The position numbers were made by a program, and so were the translations under genes. This document shows positions 22,091 to 33,985 of a stretch of 39,931 bases of DNA, in pieces (position 1 is the stretch's first letter; each line of letters starts with the position of its first letter). The stretch comes from Alectoria sarmentosa (taxonomy: Eukaryota > Ascomycota > Lecanoromycetes > Lecanorales > Parmeliaceae). The notes beneath the pieces are model-generated. The model saw only the letters and a program-made list of their open reading frames with translations. It did not search any database and was not told the origin of the DNA. The DNA lies in assembly GCA_009733775.1 (NCBI GenBank), contig WOGZ01000302.1, forward strand, positions 1 through 39,931, read 5' to 3'.

Positions 22091-23220
22091 ATGTTAATAA
22101 AAAACTTTAAAGATTATAAAAATTTAAAAAAGTTAATAATCTCGTTTATAATAGAAAAATGAGAAATTAATTAAATCGAAGACGAAAACGAAGTCGCATT
22201 ATCTTTTTATCGTTTAAAAAAACGTTGTTAATATCGATTTGTTTATTTTAATAATAAAAAATGAAAGTTATATAATATAAATTAAACGTGAAATCGTTAT
22301 AAAAAAATCAAAAAATAATATTTAATATTATTATATTGAAGTTAATAAACATAAATTCGATAATAATTCGCTTTTTTTATATTTATTATTATTTGTTTAA
22401 ATAATCGTATTTAAAAGTATTTATATTATTAAGTTTTATTTATTGTAATTTCATCGTATAATTTTTTTATTACGATTAAGTAAAAATATTTCAACGTTTA
22501 AAAAGTTGATTTTAACGATTTTAATTAAATTATAATATAATATTCGATAAATTAGTAAATTAAAAGCATAAAAAAGTTTTAATTTAATTTAATATATCGA
22601 TACTTTTATAACAAATTTAACGTTATTAAAAACACTTTATTATTATCAAAATCGTTTTAATTATAAAAATATATAACGATAAAATTTTAAATAATATAAT
22701 TATAAGTTTTATCGAAATTTAAATAAATTTAAATTTTATTAAATAACTATTTAATATTTAAGTCGCGAAAAATGAAATTAATTTTATTATAATTATTAAA
22801 TATAATATTCGCGTTCGTTAATAATATTTCAAAAAAGATTATAATAATTAAAATTAAGTATCTCAAATCGATTTAATATAAACGAAATTAAAAACTTTAA
22901 TAAATATTATTTTATTTAAATATTTCATTTAATTATAAAATTTAATTTGTTAATTTGCAATTATTTTAAAAAATCGAATCGATAAATTTATTATTAATTA
23001 ATCGATTATATTTAATAATCGTTTAAAATCGTAAATTAAGAAATATTTTAAATAAAAAATTGAATTTCGAAAAAGAGTTAATAAATGCGAGTTAAAAGCT
23101 TTTTTTAATAATTATATAAAATATAATATTTTAATTTTAAAAAAATATATATAATTGCAAAAAGCTTTTTAAAAATAAACTTTTAATACTCGTACGTAAT
23201 TTTTTGATATATGTACGTAC
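22091..23220. other. AT-rich, RIP-like DNA without recognisable features
   Basis: Dense in stops on both strands. If the LTR at 21,906 is a 5' LTR, this would be the start of its internal region, but nothing readable remains. Confidence 0.4.
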
Positions 23221-24060
23221 TTCTTTAAAGCTAAACAGAACAGGTTAATAAGGCGAATATATCTCTCGACGTCAATGATCAAACAGGTGATCTAGGGCTA
23301 GGGCTTAAAGTTCAAGGCATTCCTTCACACAGAACGCATTCAATCCCTTCGCACAGGGCATCCTGTGAGGATGCGACGATTATCACTGGATTATAGGCCA
23401 AAAGGATTCGGGAGTATCGCCCTTCATGGCCGATACGCCTTATTTGCCCCTATAAGAGCCGCTGTACCCCCGTTGTAAACATCCAGTCCCTTCACACAGG
23501 GCATCCAGTCCCTTCACACGGGCATCCAGTCCCATTCCATCGAGCATCCAATCCCATACCATCGGGCATCGCATCCTCTCTCAAATACAACTACAGAATA
23601 TCGAACCAAGTCCTTTCGCACAGGGCATTCAGTCCCTTCACACAGGACATTCAATGGATTCCAAATCCCTACATCAGAGCATCAAGCCTTTACTTCTATT
23701 TGGGTTTTGATAACAAAAGAAGATTAAGTCCTTACATCAAAGCGCCGTAACGTACATCAAATTTTTACATTAAGCCAAGTTTCTTTTATATTAAATTCTT
23801 GTATTAAAGCGTCGCAACATACATTAAATCTTTGCATTAAAACGTCGTAACGTATATTAAATCTTTACGTTAAGACAATAAATCTTTATATTCGAATATT
23901 AAGTTATAAGTTTTTATTAAATTTTTTATGTCACGAAGCGGAGTAAGTCTCTGCGTTAAGGCAATAAGTTTTTAAATTAAAGATATTAAGTTTTTACATT
24001 AAAGCGTTATAACGTATATTTTTATTAAAGCGTTAAAGTTTTAAGTTTTTATTGAGTGCT
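23221..24060. repeat. Degenerate minisatellite grading from GC-balanced to AT-rich units
   Basis: Four contiguous units of 21-22 bp of the type CAGTCCCTTCACACAGGGCATC lie at 23,484-23,570. Related single units occur at about 23,310-23,365 and 23,607-23,655. Downstream the array changes to 33 bp units beginning AAAGCGCCGTAACGTACATC at 23,739, 23,806 and 23,839. The transition segment AAGTCCTTACATCAAAGC (about 23,726) resembles the 22 bp unit with C-to-T and G-to-A changes. Units become steadily more A/T toward 24,060. A TATA-like CCCTATAAGAG lies near 23,451. It may be the LTR or untranslated region of an unrecognised retroelement. Confidence 0.65.
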
Positions 24061-25323
24061 TAATGCGTTAATGAAGATATGCGAAATAAAGAATTACGTA
24101 TATATATTAAAAGATTACGTACGAATATTAAAAGTTTAAAAAAAAATTAATAAAAGATTCTCTCTTTTACTCACATTTTTTTTTCTATAAATATATATTA
24201 AATTTATCGATATGACTTTAAAATTAATTAATTCTATTTTTTAAATTATTTTCAATTATTTTTATAATACTTTTATTTACTTTAATCGAAAAAAAATTTA
24301 ATTATTCATTTTCTTTATTTTATTAAAAAGTCTTTTATAATAAACTTTTTATTATTTTCGAAATTTATTACAAATTTACGTAATCGTCTTTTTATTTTAT
24401 AAAAGTAAATTCGTTATTATTAAATCTTAACTTATAAAAACTTACTATAATTAAAAATATTTCAATTATTCGCTTTTAAAAATTTATATATTTTCGAAAA
24501 AAAAATTAAACTCTTTTTTTAGCTTTCTCTTTCATCGTCGTTACGTTATTATAATCTTAATTTCTTTATCATATTAATCTTTTGCAAATTTAATAAAAAG
24601 ATTTATTTTTTATTATATTTTAAATTACTTAAACTTTACGAGAAATCTATCGAATTATAATTCGAACGACTTCGAAAACTTTTTCTCTCATTATATAAAT
24701 ACGTTTTCAAATTTATTTAAATCTTTCTTTAAACGATTTAAAGCTTTCGTATAAATTATTACTTTTATATTTTCTCAAATTAGGATAATAAAAATGTCAC
24801 GTTTTATTTTTACTTTATATAATATTTTTTTAAATATTATAAATGTCACGATCGAAAGATAACTTAATAAATTCAATTATAAAATGAAAAATTATCAAAA
24901 TAACGAAAATCGATTCTCTTTTACAAGATATTTGAATTATTTTAATATACTTTTGATTGAAAATGTCGTTAAATAATCTAAAAAAAAAAATATATATTTG
25001 TTCTTTTTTAACGAAAGTAAAAATAATTTTTATATATTTCATCGTCGACAATTTTCGAATTATATTTTATAAGACTTTTTCGTTGAAAGAAATCGAAATC
25101 GAAGATTAATTTATATTATTCGAAATAAAACTTATCGAATTACATTAACGTTTCAACGAGTTATTATCAATTTATTATAAAAAAACTTATAATTTTATAA
25201 AAAATGTGAGAATTAAAATCGCTCAATTTCAACATAAATCTTTTTTGAACTCAATTCTTTAAAATTAGCTTTTTTAAAAATCGTTTTTCGAACCTTTATT
25301 CGAGATTTGATTAATCTCGAAAT
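24061..25323 (-). pseudogene. RIP-shattered minus-strand reading frame of unknown element
   Basis: Read on the minus strand from about 25,051 to about 24,450, one frame stays protein-like (IFTFVKKEQIYIFFFRLFND, later SFKSFKERFKQI and MREKVFEVVRIIIR). Its interruptions are TAG/TAA, the codons expected from mutated Trp and Gln. This suggests a former transposon gene. I could not assign it to gag, transposase or any other family. The remainder of the interval is featureless AT-rich DNA. Confidence 0.35.
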
Positions 25324-25458
25324 TGTTGAAAGTAAATGAAACACTTGATTGATTAAATAATTACAATAAAGCATTTTAAATACAAAATGTGTTAAGTCTC
25401 GATAAATCTTTCTTGTCTCGATAAATCTTTCATATTTAATAATTAACACATTTTAACA
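25324..25458 (-). repeat. 3' LTR of the left Copia copy (135 bp)
   Basis: On the minus strand it begins TGTTAAAATGTGTTA and ends CTTTCAACA, giving TGTTGAAA/TTTCAACA-type tips. It aligns over its whole length with 33,191-33,326, including a doubled 19 bp motif (GAAAGATTTATCGAGACAA here). Confidence 0.82.
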
Positions 25459-26419
25459 CTCTCATATAATCGCATTGCAATTCGAAAAATCAAAATGTTT
25501 AAATCATTTTCCTTTACCCCTTCTTTATTCGAGATGTTATATAACTTAAACGTTGAATAAAAAAAGTGAAAGTCGAAAAAGTCGAAAATATTCGAAAAAG
25601 TAATCGAAAACGCCCCATAATAATTCAGATATAAACCACGAAATTCAAAATTCGCGATGTTTAAAACTGAATAGAAACAGTGAAAATGTCGAATTTTTTT
25701 TTTGAAAACGACTATGTTCTTTTGAACATATTCGCCACGATGTTTTATACAAAAAATTTCACTTTTTGACGAAAAATCGTTTTTTGACAAATTTATTTGC
25801 AGATCATCTAATGCACATCAAAAATCGACCGATATACAATCGAAGAATATATGTGAGAATAATATTCTGATTGAATGAAAAAGTTTCGAATTGTATATGC
25901 ATGCATGCGATCGATTATAAGATTTATAAAATCGTTTCAAGAAATTAATATTTGATAGTAATAATCGATAAAATGTATATAAATTGCGATCGATATATTG
26001 CGACGATAATAATGATAATAATAACGATATTAATAATTTAAAAGCATGCATATAATAATTGAGATAACGTTTAAAAAAATTAATTTGATAATTATAAAGA
26101 AAATCTAGCGTGTAATCGAGAACGATTTGACGACAACGTTTTTTTCAATAACGACGCAGTTTTCAAATTTAAATCAAATATAAATATAAACGTTTTAAAT
26201 AAATGCTCGCAAAGTTTATGATTATAAATATAATAACGACAAATTAATTTTAAATTGAATTTTGATAAATCGAAATTTGTTCGTACGAGACGTTAAAATT
26301 GATATTTGAAATTTTGCGAATAAATTCAATCGATTATTTATAATATAAAAATCAATTAAATGAAAAAGCTTTCACAAAAACGAGAAAAGAAAATAATTCA
26401 TTCACTTTTAAATAATGTT

Positions 26420-27700
26420 TTAAGCTTTATTCACCTTAAAAACGTGATTTGAAATTAATAAATTTACGAAACAATTCGAATTTATCTTTATAAAAAATCT
26501 TAATAAGATCGTTAACGATTTGTTTATTAATAAACACATATTATAAATTAACATTTTCATCAACGATTTAATCGCGCATTTAATAATATTAAATGTTGAT
26601 ATATTTAATACGATTATAATATTAAAAGTTTTTAACGAGCGCAATTGCGTTTTAATTATTATTATAAATAATAATCATTTAAAGCGTCTTATTAAAGCGA
26701 ATTTAATTTAAAAAATCTTTTAATTAAATAACTTTTTTAACGACTTGCGTTTAATCGATATATTCGATTTCATAAATTAATAATGCGATCATAAATTATC
26801 GCTTGAATAATCAATTAATAATTTCATTTTTTAAATTTAAAACGAAATTTGAGATTAATTTGCGAATATCGTAATCATTAATTCAATTAAAATTAATATA
26901 ATTAATGGATTTTTAAAGCGTATTTTTATAAATGAAATGTTAATTAATGATCTTTTTCAAATAGCGAAAAATGTATTTAATAATGATATAATAAGTTTCG
27001 ATAAAATTGAAAACGTATTGAAAAACTATTAAAATAGCGAAGATAATATCAAATTTAATGTCGAATATAACGTATATAAAAAAAATATATAATCGATTAA
27101 TAAATTTAAATTTTTTTTTTGAAAATTTTATATATTTTTTTAATAAATATTGATCGCAAATTAATCTTTATTAAAATAAATTTTATTTTAATTTTTCACA
27201 TTTTATGAATATGAAGAAAACGCTCGATGTAAACGAATTATCTTAATTTTAAAATTCGATTAACACGATCGCGAGTTATTATCATATTTAAATAATAATT
27301 ATAAAATCGAAATCGCTCATTTTGAATTTAACATTAAAAACATTTTTTATTCATTAAATTTCAAATCGAGATAAACTAATAATAAAAACATCGTTTATAT
27401 AAAAAGCGATAATAATATTAATATTTAAATTAATAAAAATGTTAAAATCAACATCAATGAAAACGAGATCGATTTTTTTCATATATTCGATAAAAATATT
27501 ATATTAAATTCGAAAGAATTGCTTTAAATTATAAAGGGTTTTATTAAATTTATAAACTTTATATATTTAATGAATTGTTTCACATAAATCTCTTTTTTAA
27601 TATTATTATAAAAAAAACGATTTTAACATTCATTTATTTTAAATTTTAATTTTCGATAACGATTAAAACGAAAATCGTTTTATAAAATATAAATTTAATT
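26420..27700 (-). pseudogene. Decayed Copia reverse transcriptase/RNase H, left copy
   Basis: The reverse complement of the right-copy RT/RNase H. The RNase H landmark is just above 26,600, where the minus strand reads a mutated Asp-Asn-Gln-Gly-Ala followed by Ile-Ala-Leu-Val-Lys-Asn. More stops are present than in the right copy. Confidence 0.7.
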
Positions 27701-28609
27701 ATTAAAACGAAAATTTCATTGAAATTCAAATCTTTTCGTTATTCGAAATCATAAATTATTTAACGAGTTTTAAAGCGAATAACTTCGTCGCGAATCTCGC
27801 GTTTAATAATATAAATTTATTTATCATAAAAAACAATGCGTTTTTTAAATAAATCGACAAATTCTCAATTTTTATTTTTTAACAAAAAATCATTTTTTTC
27901 AATCATATCATTTTTTCATTATTTTCGATAAAAATTATTAATAATAGCTTTTTTATAAATCTTCGATTTATACGATTTCATTGCGATAACAATTTATATA
28001 ATTATTGTATAAAATTAAATAAAATTTGACAAAAAATCGCGCGATGTAAGATAAAAATGATTTAAATAAAACGACGACGCATTATTTAATATATCGTCTG
28101 AAAAGTGAAAATTGATAATAATAACGAATTAAGAATTAATGCGTTAATCTCAAAAAGATTTACGAATTTTATAATTATAAAAAGTTTAAATTTAAACGAT
28201 TAAATGAATTTATCAACATTTATTTTATTTATAAATAATTAATTTTCAACGATAAAAGACGTTATAAACGACGACTTCTCTTTTATAATTAAATTAATTA
28301 ATAATTATAAATTAAATAAAAAATCATTCTTTTTCAAATTTCAAACGATTTTAAAAAATTAAATAATGTTATCATTTAATAATAACATATAATAAATATA
28401 ATCGTTTTCATAATTGATAAAAATTCTTTTAATAACGCATTTTTAATCTTTTTTTCAATCAATAATAAATTTATGTAAGATAATAAAATTTGAAATTTCA
28501 ACGCGATATATACAATTCAAGCGAGATTTATAATTCATATAAATTTAATACGAAATAAATTTGCGCGATTATATAAAATTTCGATTATGAAAATAATTAA
28601 CGATTAATA

Positions 28610-29200
28610 CGAATTTTAATCAATATTTTTAATCAAAATTAATGTTTTTAATAATAATATTAATAATATTAAAAAGCGTTTAATTAAATTATTTAACGAT
28701 CTCATTTTATTCGAGATTTTCAAAATAAATAAATTTTTATGTGATATCATAATCGATATAATAAATATTAAAATCAAAATCTTTATATTCGTCGTTATAA
28801 TCAATTCGAAGAAGTTTAATAATAACATTTTCATATTAATTCTTAATTTAATAACGTTTAAAGATAAAAAAAACTTTATTTTTATATTTAATAATTTTAA
28901 TCTCAAAACGTTTATCTCAATCGTTAATAAAAATCATAAAATATTTATCGTCAAAGCGATTTCGAAAAGTGATAAAATCGCAAACATCGTTATAAATTAA
29001 ATTTAAAAACCTTTTTTCAAAACGAATATGAGATTTATGCGGCGCTCTTTATGTTTTTTTAATTACGCATAAAAAATTTTTTTTTTATTAACGATCGTTT
29101 TAATTAAATCAATATCTTTAAACAATTTAATTAAAAATTAAACGTTTTAATATTTCAAATGATTTATGCGAGTATATCATAAATCGAGAATTTAATTATT
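28610..29200 (-). pseudogene. Decayed Copia integrase, left copy
   Basis: Mirrors the integrase at 36,320-36,900 at the nucleotide level. In functional relatives this protein inserts the cDNA; here the frame is destroyed. Confidence 0.65.
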
Positions 29201-30018
29201 AATTTTATGCGATATAATAACATTATAATTTGAATTCGAAGAGAAAAAATCGAAATAAGCTAATCAAAAAATAATATTATTCACAAAATTAAAATGTTTT
29301 TTATATTTTAAAATAATATAAAATATAATGAATTTAATATTATATTATTCAAATATAATATAAACATTAACGATTATTTGAAAGCAATCAGAGTTTAATT
29401 AAATTCTTATAAACGTAAATAATAAAGATTATTATTTTACAATTAAATAATAATATCACAATTATCAAATTTGATATTATTTTACATAAATTTTATTTAA
29501 ATGTTATTACGTATCAATTATCTTTAAAAGATTAAATTCAAAAATAAATTTAAAATAAAAAGGACATTCATAAAAATAAGCTTCTTTTTTTGATCATTAA
29601 TAACGATGTTAATGCGTATCTTATCGATATTAATGAAAATGCGAGCTTTTTTAATATTTTTAATAAGATAAATATCGTTTAATTTAAAATCGAAAGCGCG
29701 ATATTATAAGAAATAATCTTTATTAAATGTGAAATGTTGAAAACAAACATAATTCATCGCTTATCGCGAAAATAATAAATTATTTATTTCAATTATGAAA
29801 ACAATTATGATTTTTCTTTAATTGTCAAAAGATTCAATAAAATTTCGATTTTTACGATAACGTTTTTTATTGTTAAATTTATTATCCCTTCGATCGTTAT
29901 TTTTTTTATTTTTAAATTTATTATTATCGTCATTATTATTATTATTATTATCATTTTTTTTATCGTTATCGTCGTCAAAATTGTTATTATTTTAACAATT
30001 TTTTTTAAAAAATTAATC

Positions 30019-30060
30019 GCACTTTTTTTTGATATGATAGTATTTTTTATAATAAATGCA
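30019..30060 (-). pseudogene. Gag zinc-knuckle remnant, left Copia copy
   Basis: The minus strand reads C-I-Y-Y-K-K-Y-Y-H-I-K-K-K-C, i.e. the C-X2-C-X4-H-X4-C nucleocapsid motif with the second Cys changed to Tyr (TGT to TAT). Spacing matches the right copy exactly. Confidence 0.7.
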
Positions 30061-32126
30061 ATATTTAACAAATTTTTAAATAATTTTGTTATTAAAATCA
30101 AATATAACGTTTTTTTAAAACTTAATAATGATAATATGTTTTAAAATTGAAATTGAAACGATAAAGCGAAAAAAACGTAGAATAACAAACGTAAAAATAA
30201 ATTCTTAACGCTTAAAAAAGAAATTAATTATAATTTAAATAAATCGAATAATAACGTATTTTAATGAATAAACTATCTCGATATTAATATCATTTATAAA
30301 TTTATGATTTTAAATATAATGAATCAAATAAGCGTTATTCGCTTTATTTAAATTCGTATAAAAAAATGAGAAAATTGATTTTTAATTTCAATTTAAACGA
30401 TAAATTAATAATATTATTATAAATGTTTTTAAAATAAGCAATAAAATCAATTACATTTTTATATTAATTAAAATTCAATTTAAATAATTAACGATATAAA
30501 TTATTAAGCGTATCGAAGTTTTTAAATTTATTATTTTTATAAATAGCATTTTATAAAATATGCGCATTAATTTCATCTTTATAATTCACAAACAAATTAT
30601 TTTCAAAACGATTTTTGATAATGTTAATATAAAATTCATATTTTACATTTCATTTAATTCCTTTTTTTTTCGACGATATCGATTATTATTATAAATTCGT
30701 TAAATAAAATGTTTTCAAAAATGATAAATATAACGAAAATCTTATTTTGTTTCATTTTAATAAATTTGATAAAACGTTGCGATGTAAAAAATTACCGCAT
30801 TTTTCGAGATTATATTTAAAAATCTTTAAATCTTTTAAACTTTTTGATATAAAGCGAAAAATCGTTATTGAATTTCACGTCCACGATTTCGAATATGATA
30901 ACTTTAATATATTATTAAAAATATAAAAAATTTGAATGTTAATAAAAAAAATTAATTTAATAAATTAAACGATAATTTTAAAAAGATTTTCGCTATTAAT
31001 TGATTCGAGAAAAAATTCGCGAATAAAATTATCAAAAATTATAATGTTATTAAATAAATAAATAAATACATTATCGCATTCTTTGCTTTTCGGGCGCGTT
31101 TTGAATTAACGATAAACTTTATTTAATATTTAATTATAAAAAGAAAAATCGCGTTTAAAAATGCGTTTTATTAATCGAGCTCTTTTGAATTAAGCTCGAA
31201 ATTCTTTTTAAAAAATATTTGAAAATATAAAAAACGTGAAAATGCGAAAATGCGAAAACGCTTAAATTTGTTTTAATTTATAAAAAAAGGAGAATAATAT
31301 TTAAAACGCTTGAATTTATCTCGACAAAAAATGTGATTAATAAATGTGATTAAATCTTTTAATGCTTGAGAGTCAAAATCAAAAAAAATTAAAAATCTTT
31401 TATATTCTTTTTTAATCATAATTAACATTAAAATTATTAATATAATAACGATCGTTAATATAACAAAAGTCGTGTTTTGTGACGAAATGCTCATTATCAT
31501 AAACGACTCGTTATCGCTATTAACTTTAATTTAATATTTCGTTAAAAATAATTTGACATTTAATGCCATAATAATCGTCGTTTAAAAACAAAATTTATAT
31601 GTTACAATCTCTTTCTCGTTTCATAAACAACGAAATAACGTTATTTAATAACGCTTAACCGATTAATTGAAAAGCGCGCGTTTGAATTAATTCAATCTCA
31701 ACCCATTTATTCTTTAAATAGAAAATTATAATTCAAATTTACAAAATCAAACGATCTTTTAAGAAATTACTCGATCATTACGTTATAAATATAATTCATC
31801 GCTTAAAAATTGAAATTAATAAATGATTAATCGCAATTCTTTGAGAGTAGATTACAATCAACGTTTTAATAACGCTTTACGATTTATCATTTGCGATTAT
31901 CACATAAACAAATCGTTGAATTAAATTAAATACATATTTAAAGCACGATTTATTAGCAAAAATGATTACGTGTGATAAATAAATTCCAAAAGATTATTGC
32001 GAAATAAATGATTATTTTATCGCTTAAATTTTGACATTACGATTTAACTTTTAATTATACGCTTGATTAATGAATTAATTAATTTATAAATGATAAATAA
32101 ATAATATTAGACGAATGCTCGCGATT

Positions 32127-32140
32127 TCGGGTTCATAATT
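32127..32140 (-). other. Primer-binding site, left Copia copy
   Basis: Directly internal to the 5' LTR end (TTTTTAACA on the minus strand). Reads AAATTATGAACCCG, the RIP-altered version of the right-copy site that matches the initiator tRNA-Met anticodon arm. Confidence 0.6.
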
Positions 32141-32276
32141 TGTTAAAAATAAATGAAACATTTAATTAATTGAATAACTGCAACAGAGCATAACATATTT
32201 AACATCTATCGTTTTAAATTAACATGAATTACTTTTTTTTTCTTTCAAATCATCATATTAACGTTTTCACATTTAC
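32141..32276 (-). repeat. Degraded 5' LTR of the left Copia copy
   Basis: The part next to the primer site matches the right LTR well (minus strand GCTCTGTTGCAG, TTATTTTTAACA). The outer half is badly diverged, so the outer boundary is set by the expected 136 bp and the target duplication cannot be read. Confidence 0.55.
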
Positions 32277-33190
32277 GTTTATGCTTTAAATTAAATAAAA
32301 ATTACACATTATTATTATAATATTATCGCTTTATAAGCGCATATTTAAACGTTAAATTTTCGATTTGAAAATGAATATGATTTTTCTCTTCGCTTCGAAA
32401 AAAATAAAATATAAGGTCTTTTAATAACGATTCTTTAAAAATCATTTGCGTTATCATTAAATAATATGATTTGCATATTTAATATAATTAACATTAAGAT
32501 CATAAAATCGCGATTTTAACATTAACAGCAAAATAAAAATAAAAAACCAAAAAACGTAATTTTATTTAAAATGTTGAAAATATAATATCAAAAAAATTTT
32601 ATACGCACAATGTTCGCGCTCACAACATGTAACATATTTTAAAAAATGTTATCTCAAAACGTAATATAACTTTAAAACAAATAAAACATACAAAAACAAA
32701 ATAAAACATTTAACATAACGATAAGAAAAAGTAAAATCTTGATGTTAAAAAAAAACGAAAACACAATTAATCATCAAAAACAATTCGATATTATAAATAT
32801 AATAATAAAGATTATTTTGATAATTTGTTTTTAATCATTCTCTTATGAAAATCAAATACGAATTATCGCTTATAATTATTACGTGATAAATAATTGAATC
32901 ATATTAAAAATTTATTCAAAACACGATTTATAAGCAAGGTTTACAACGTAATTAATAAATAAGTTTCGACACGAATAATTATTTGCAATTATTATATGAT
33001 AAACAATTGAATCGTATTAAAAACTTATTTAAAACATGAATTATAAACAAAATTTACAACGTGATTAATAAACGCGAGAGAATAATAACGTTAACAATAA
33101 CGAATAATAAGACAAAATGAAATATAACGATTCAAAAAAAGATATATACTTCATAATGATTCGATTATCATTAATAATGTGAATGATAAA
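32277..33190. other. Spacer between the head-to-head Copia copies
   Basis: AT-rich. It contains two tandem ~113 bp units (32,874-32,986 and 32,987-about 33,075) related to the Copia leader near 31,885-31,990 on the same strand and 33,500-33,620 on the other. The rest shows nothing identifiable. Confidence 0.5.
32874..33075 (-). repeat. Two tandem ~113 bp repeats derived from the Copia leader
   Basis: Each unit begins AATTATTA(C/T)(G/A)TGATAAA, passes ATTGAATC(A/G)TATTAAAAA and ends in TTTACAACGT(A/G)ATTAATAAA. The same motifs occur once inside each Copia copy just downstream of the primer site. This suggests that a third, partial Copia leader lies in the spacer, or that a leader repeat expanded. 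Confidence 0.55.
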
Positions 33191-33326
33191 TGTTGAAATG
33201 TGTTAGCTATCTGAAATATGAAAGGTTTGCCGAGGCAAGAAAGGTTTGTCGAGGCTTGACACATTTTGTATTTAAATGCTCTGTTGCGACTATTTAATTA
33301 ATCAAGTGTTTCATTTATTTTCAACA
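33191..33326 (+). repeat. 5' LTR of the right Copia copy (136 bp)
   Basis: Starts TGTTGAAATGTG and ends TTTTCAACA, with 8 bp inverted tips TGTTGAAA/TTTCAACA. It contains a tandem 19 bp duplication, GAAAGGTTTGCCGAGGCAA then GAAAGGTTTGTCGAGGCTT (33,220-33,257). The tips resemble those of yeast Ty5-group elements. Confidence 0.85.
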
Positions 33327-33340
33327 GATTATGAGCCCGG
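33327..33340 (+). other. Primer-binding site for an initiator tRNA-Met half-molecule
   Basis: GATTATGAGCCCGG starts immediately after the LTR. Its core TTATGAGCCC is the complement of the GGGCUCAUAA anticodon stem-loop of fungal initiator tRNA-Met. Drosophila copia and yeast Ty5 are known to be primed from this internal site of the tRNA rather than from its 3' CCA end. The second base (GA instead of GG) may be a RIP change. Confidence 0.75.
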
Positions 33341-33985
33341 AATCGCGGGCATTCGTTTAATATCATTTATTTATCATTTATGAATCAATTGACTCATCAA
33401 TCAAATGTATAAGAAAACTTTTTTGAGAGTTGAATCGCAATGTCAAAATTTAAGTGATAGAGCAATTATTCACTTTGCGACAATTGCGCAATTCAAATTT
33501 ATTTATTATATGTGATCATTTTTGTTAACAAATCGTGCTTTAAATAGTATTTGATTTAATTTAATTGTTTATTTATATGATAATCGTAAGTGATAAATCG
33601 TGAGACGTTAATTGCGTTGACTGCAATCCGCTTTTAAAGGATTGCGATTTATTATTTATTAATTTCAATCTTTGAACGATGAATTATATTTATAGCGCAA
33701 TAATCGAGTAATTTTTAAGAGGTCGCTTGATCTTATAAATCATCATAATTTTTTATTTAAAAAATAAGGGGATTGAGATTGGGTTTGATCAAACGCGCGT
33801 TATTTTTATTAATCGGTTAAGCGTTATTAAATAATGTTATTTCGCTATTTGTGAAATTTATGATAAATGAAAAGAGATTACAAGTACGTTGCAAATTTTG
33901 CTTTATGATTGTTATTATGATATCAATTGTCAGACTCTTTTTGACGAAATATTAAATTAAAATCAATAACGGTAACGAATTATTT

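Larger units (their letters stand above)
25324..32276 (-). mobile_element. Ty1/Copia retrotransposon, left copy (minus strand), RIP-inactivated
   Basis: The 3' LTR is at 25,324-25,458 and a degraded 5' LTR starts at 32,141; about 6.7 kb of internal sequence lies between. The copy mirrors the plus-strand copy at 33,191-39,931: paired positions sum to roughly 65,490-65,510 across the coding part. Read on the minus strand, domains run zinc knuckle (30,019-30,060), integrase (about 28,610-29,190), RT (about 26,900-27,610), RNase H (about 26,420-26,990), the PR-INT-RT-RH order of Copia. Stops are frequent at former Trp/Gln codons and no product can be made. Confidence 0.85.

Noticed and set aside
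23484..23570. Possible CRISPR-like array of short repeats
   Set aside because: The 21-22 bp units are contiguous with no spacers and the context is a fungal genome, so this is a minisatellite.
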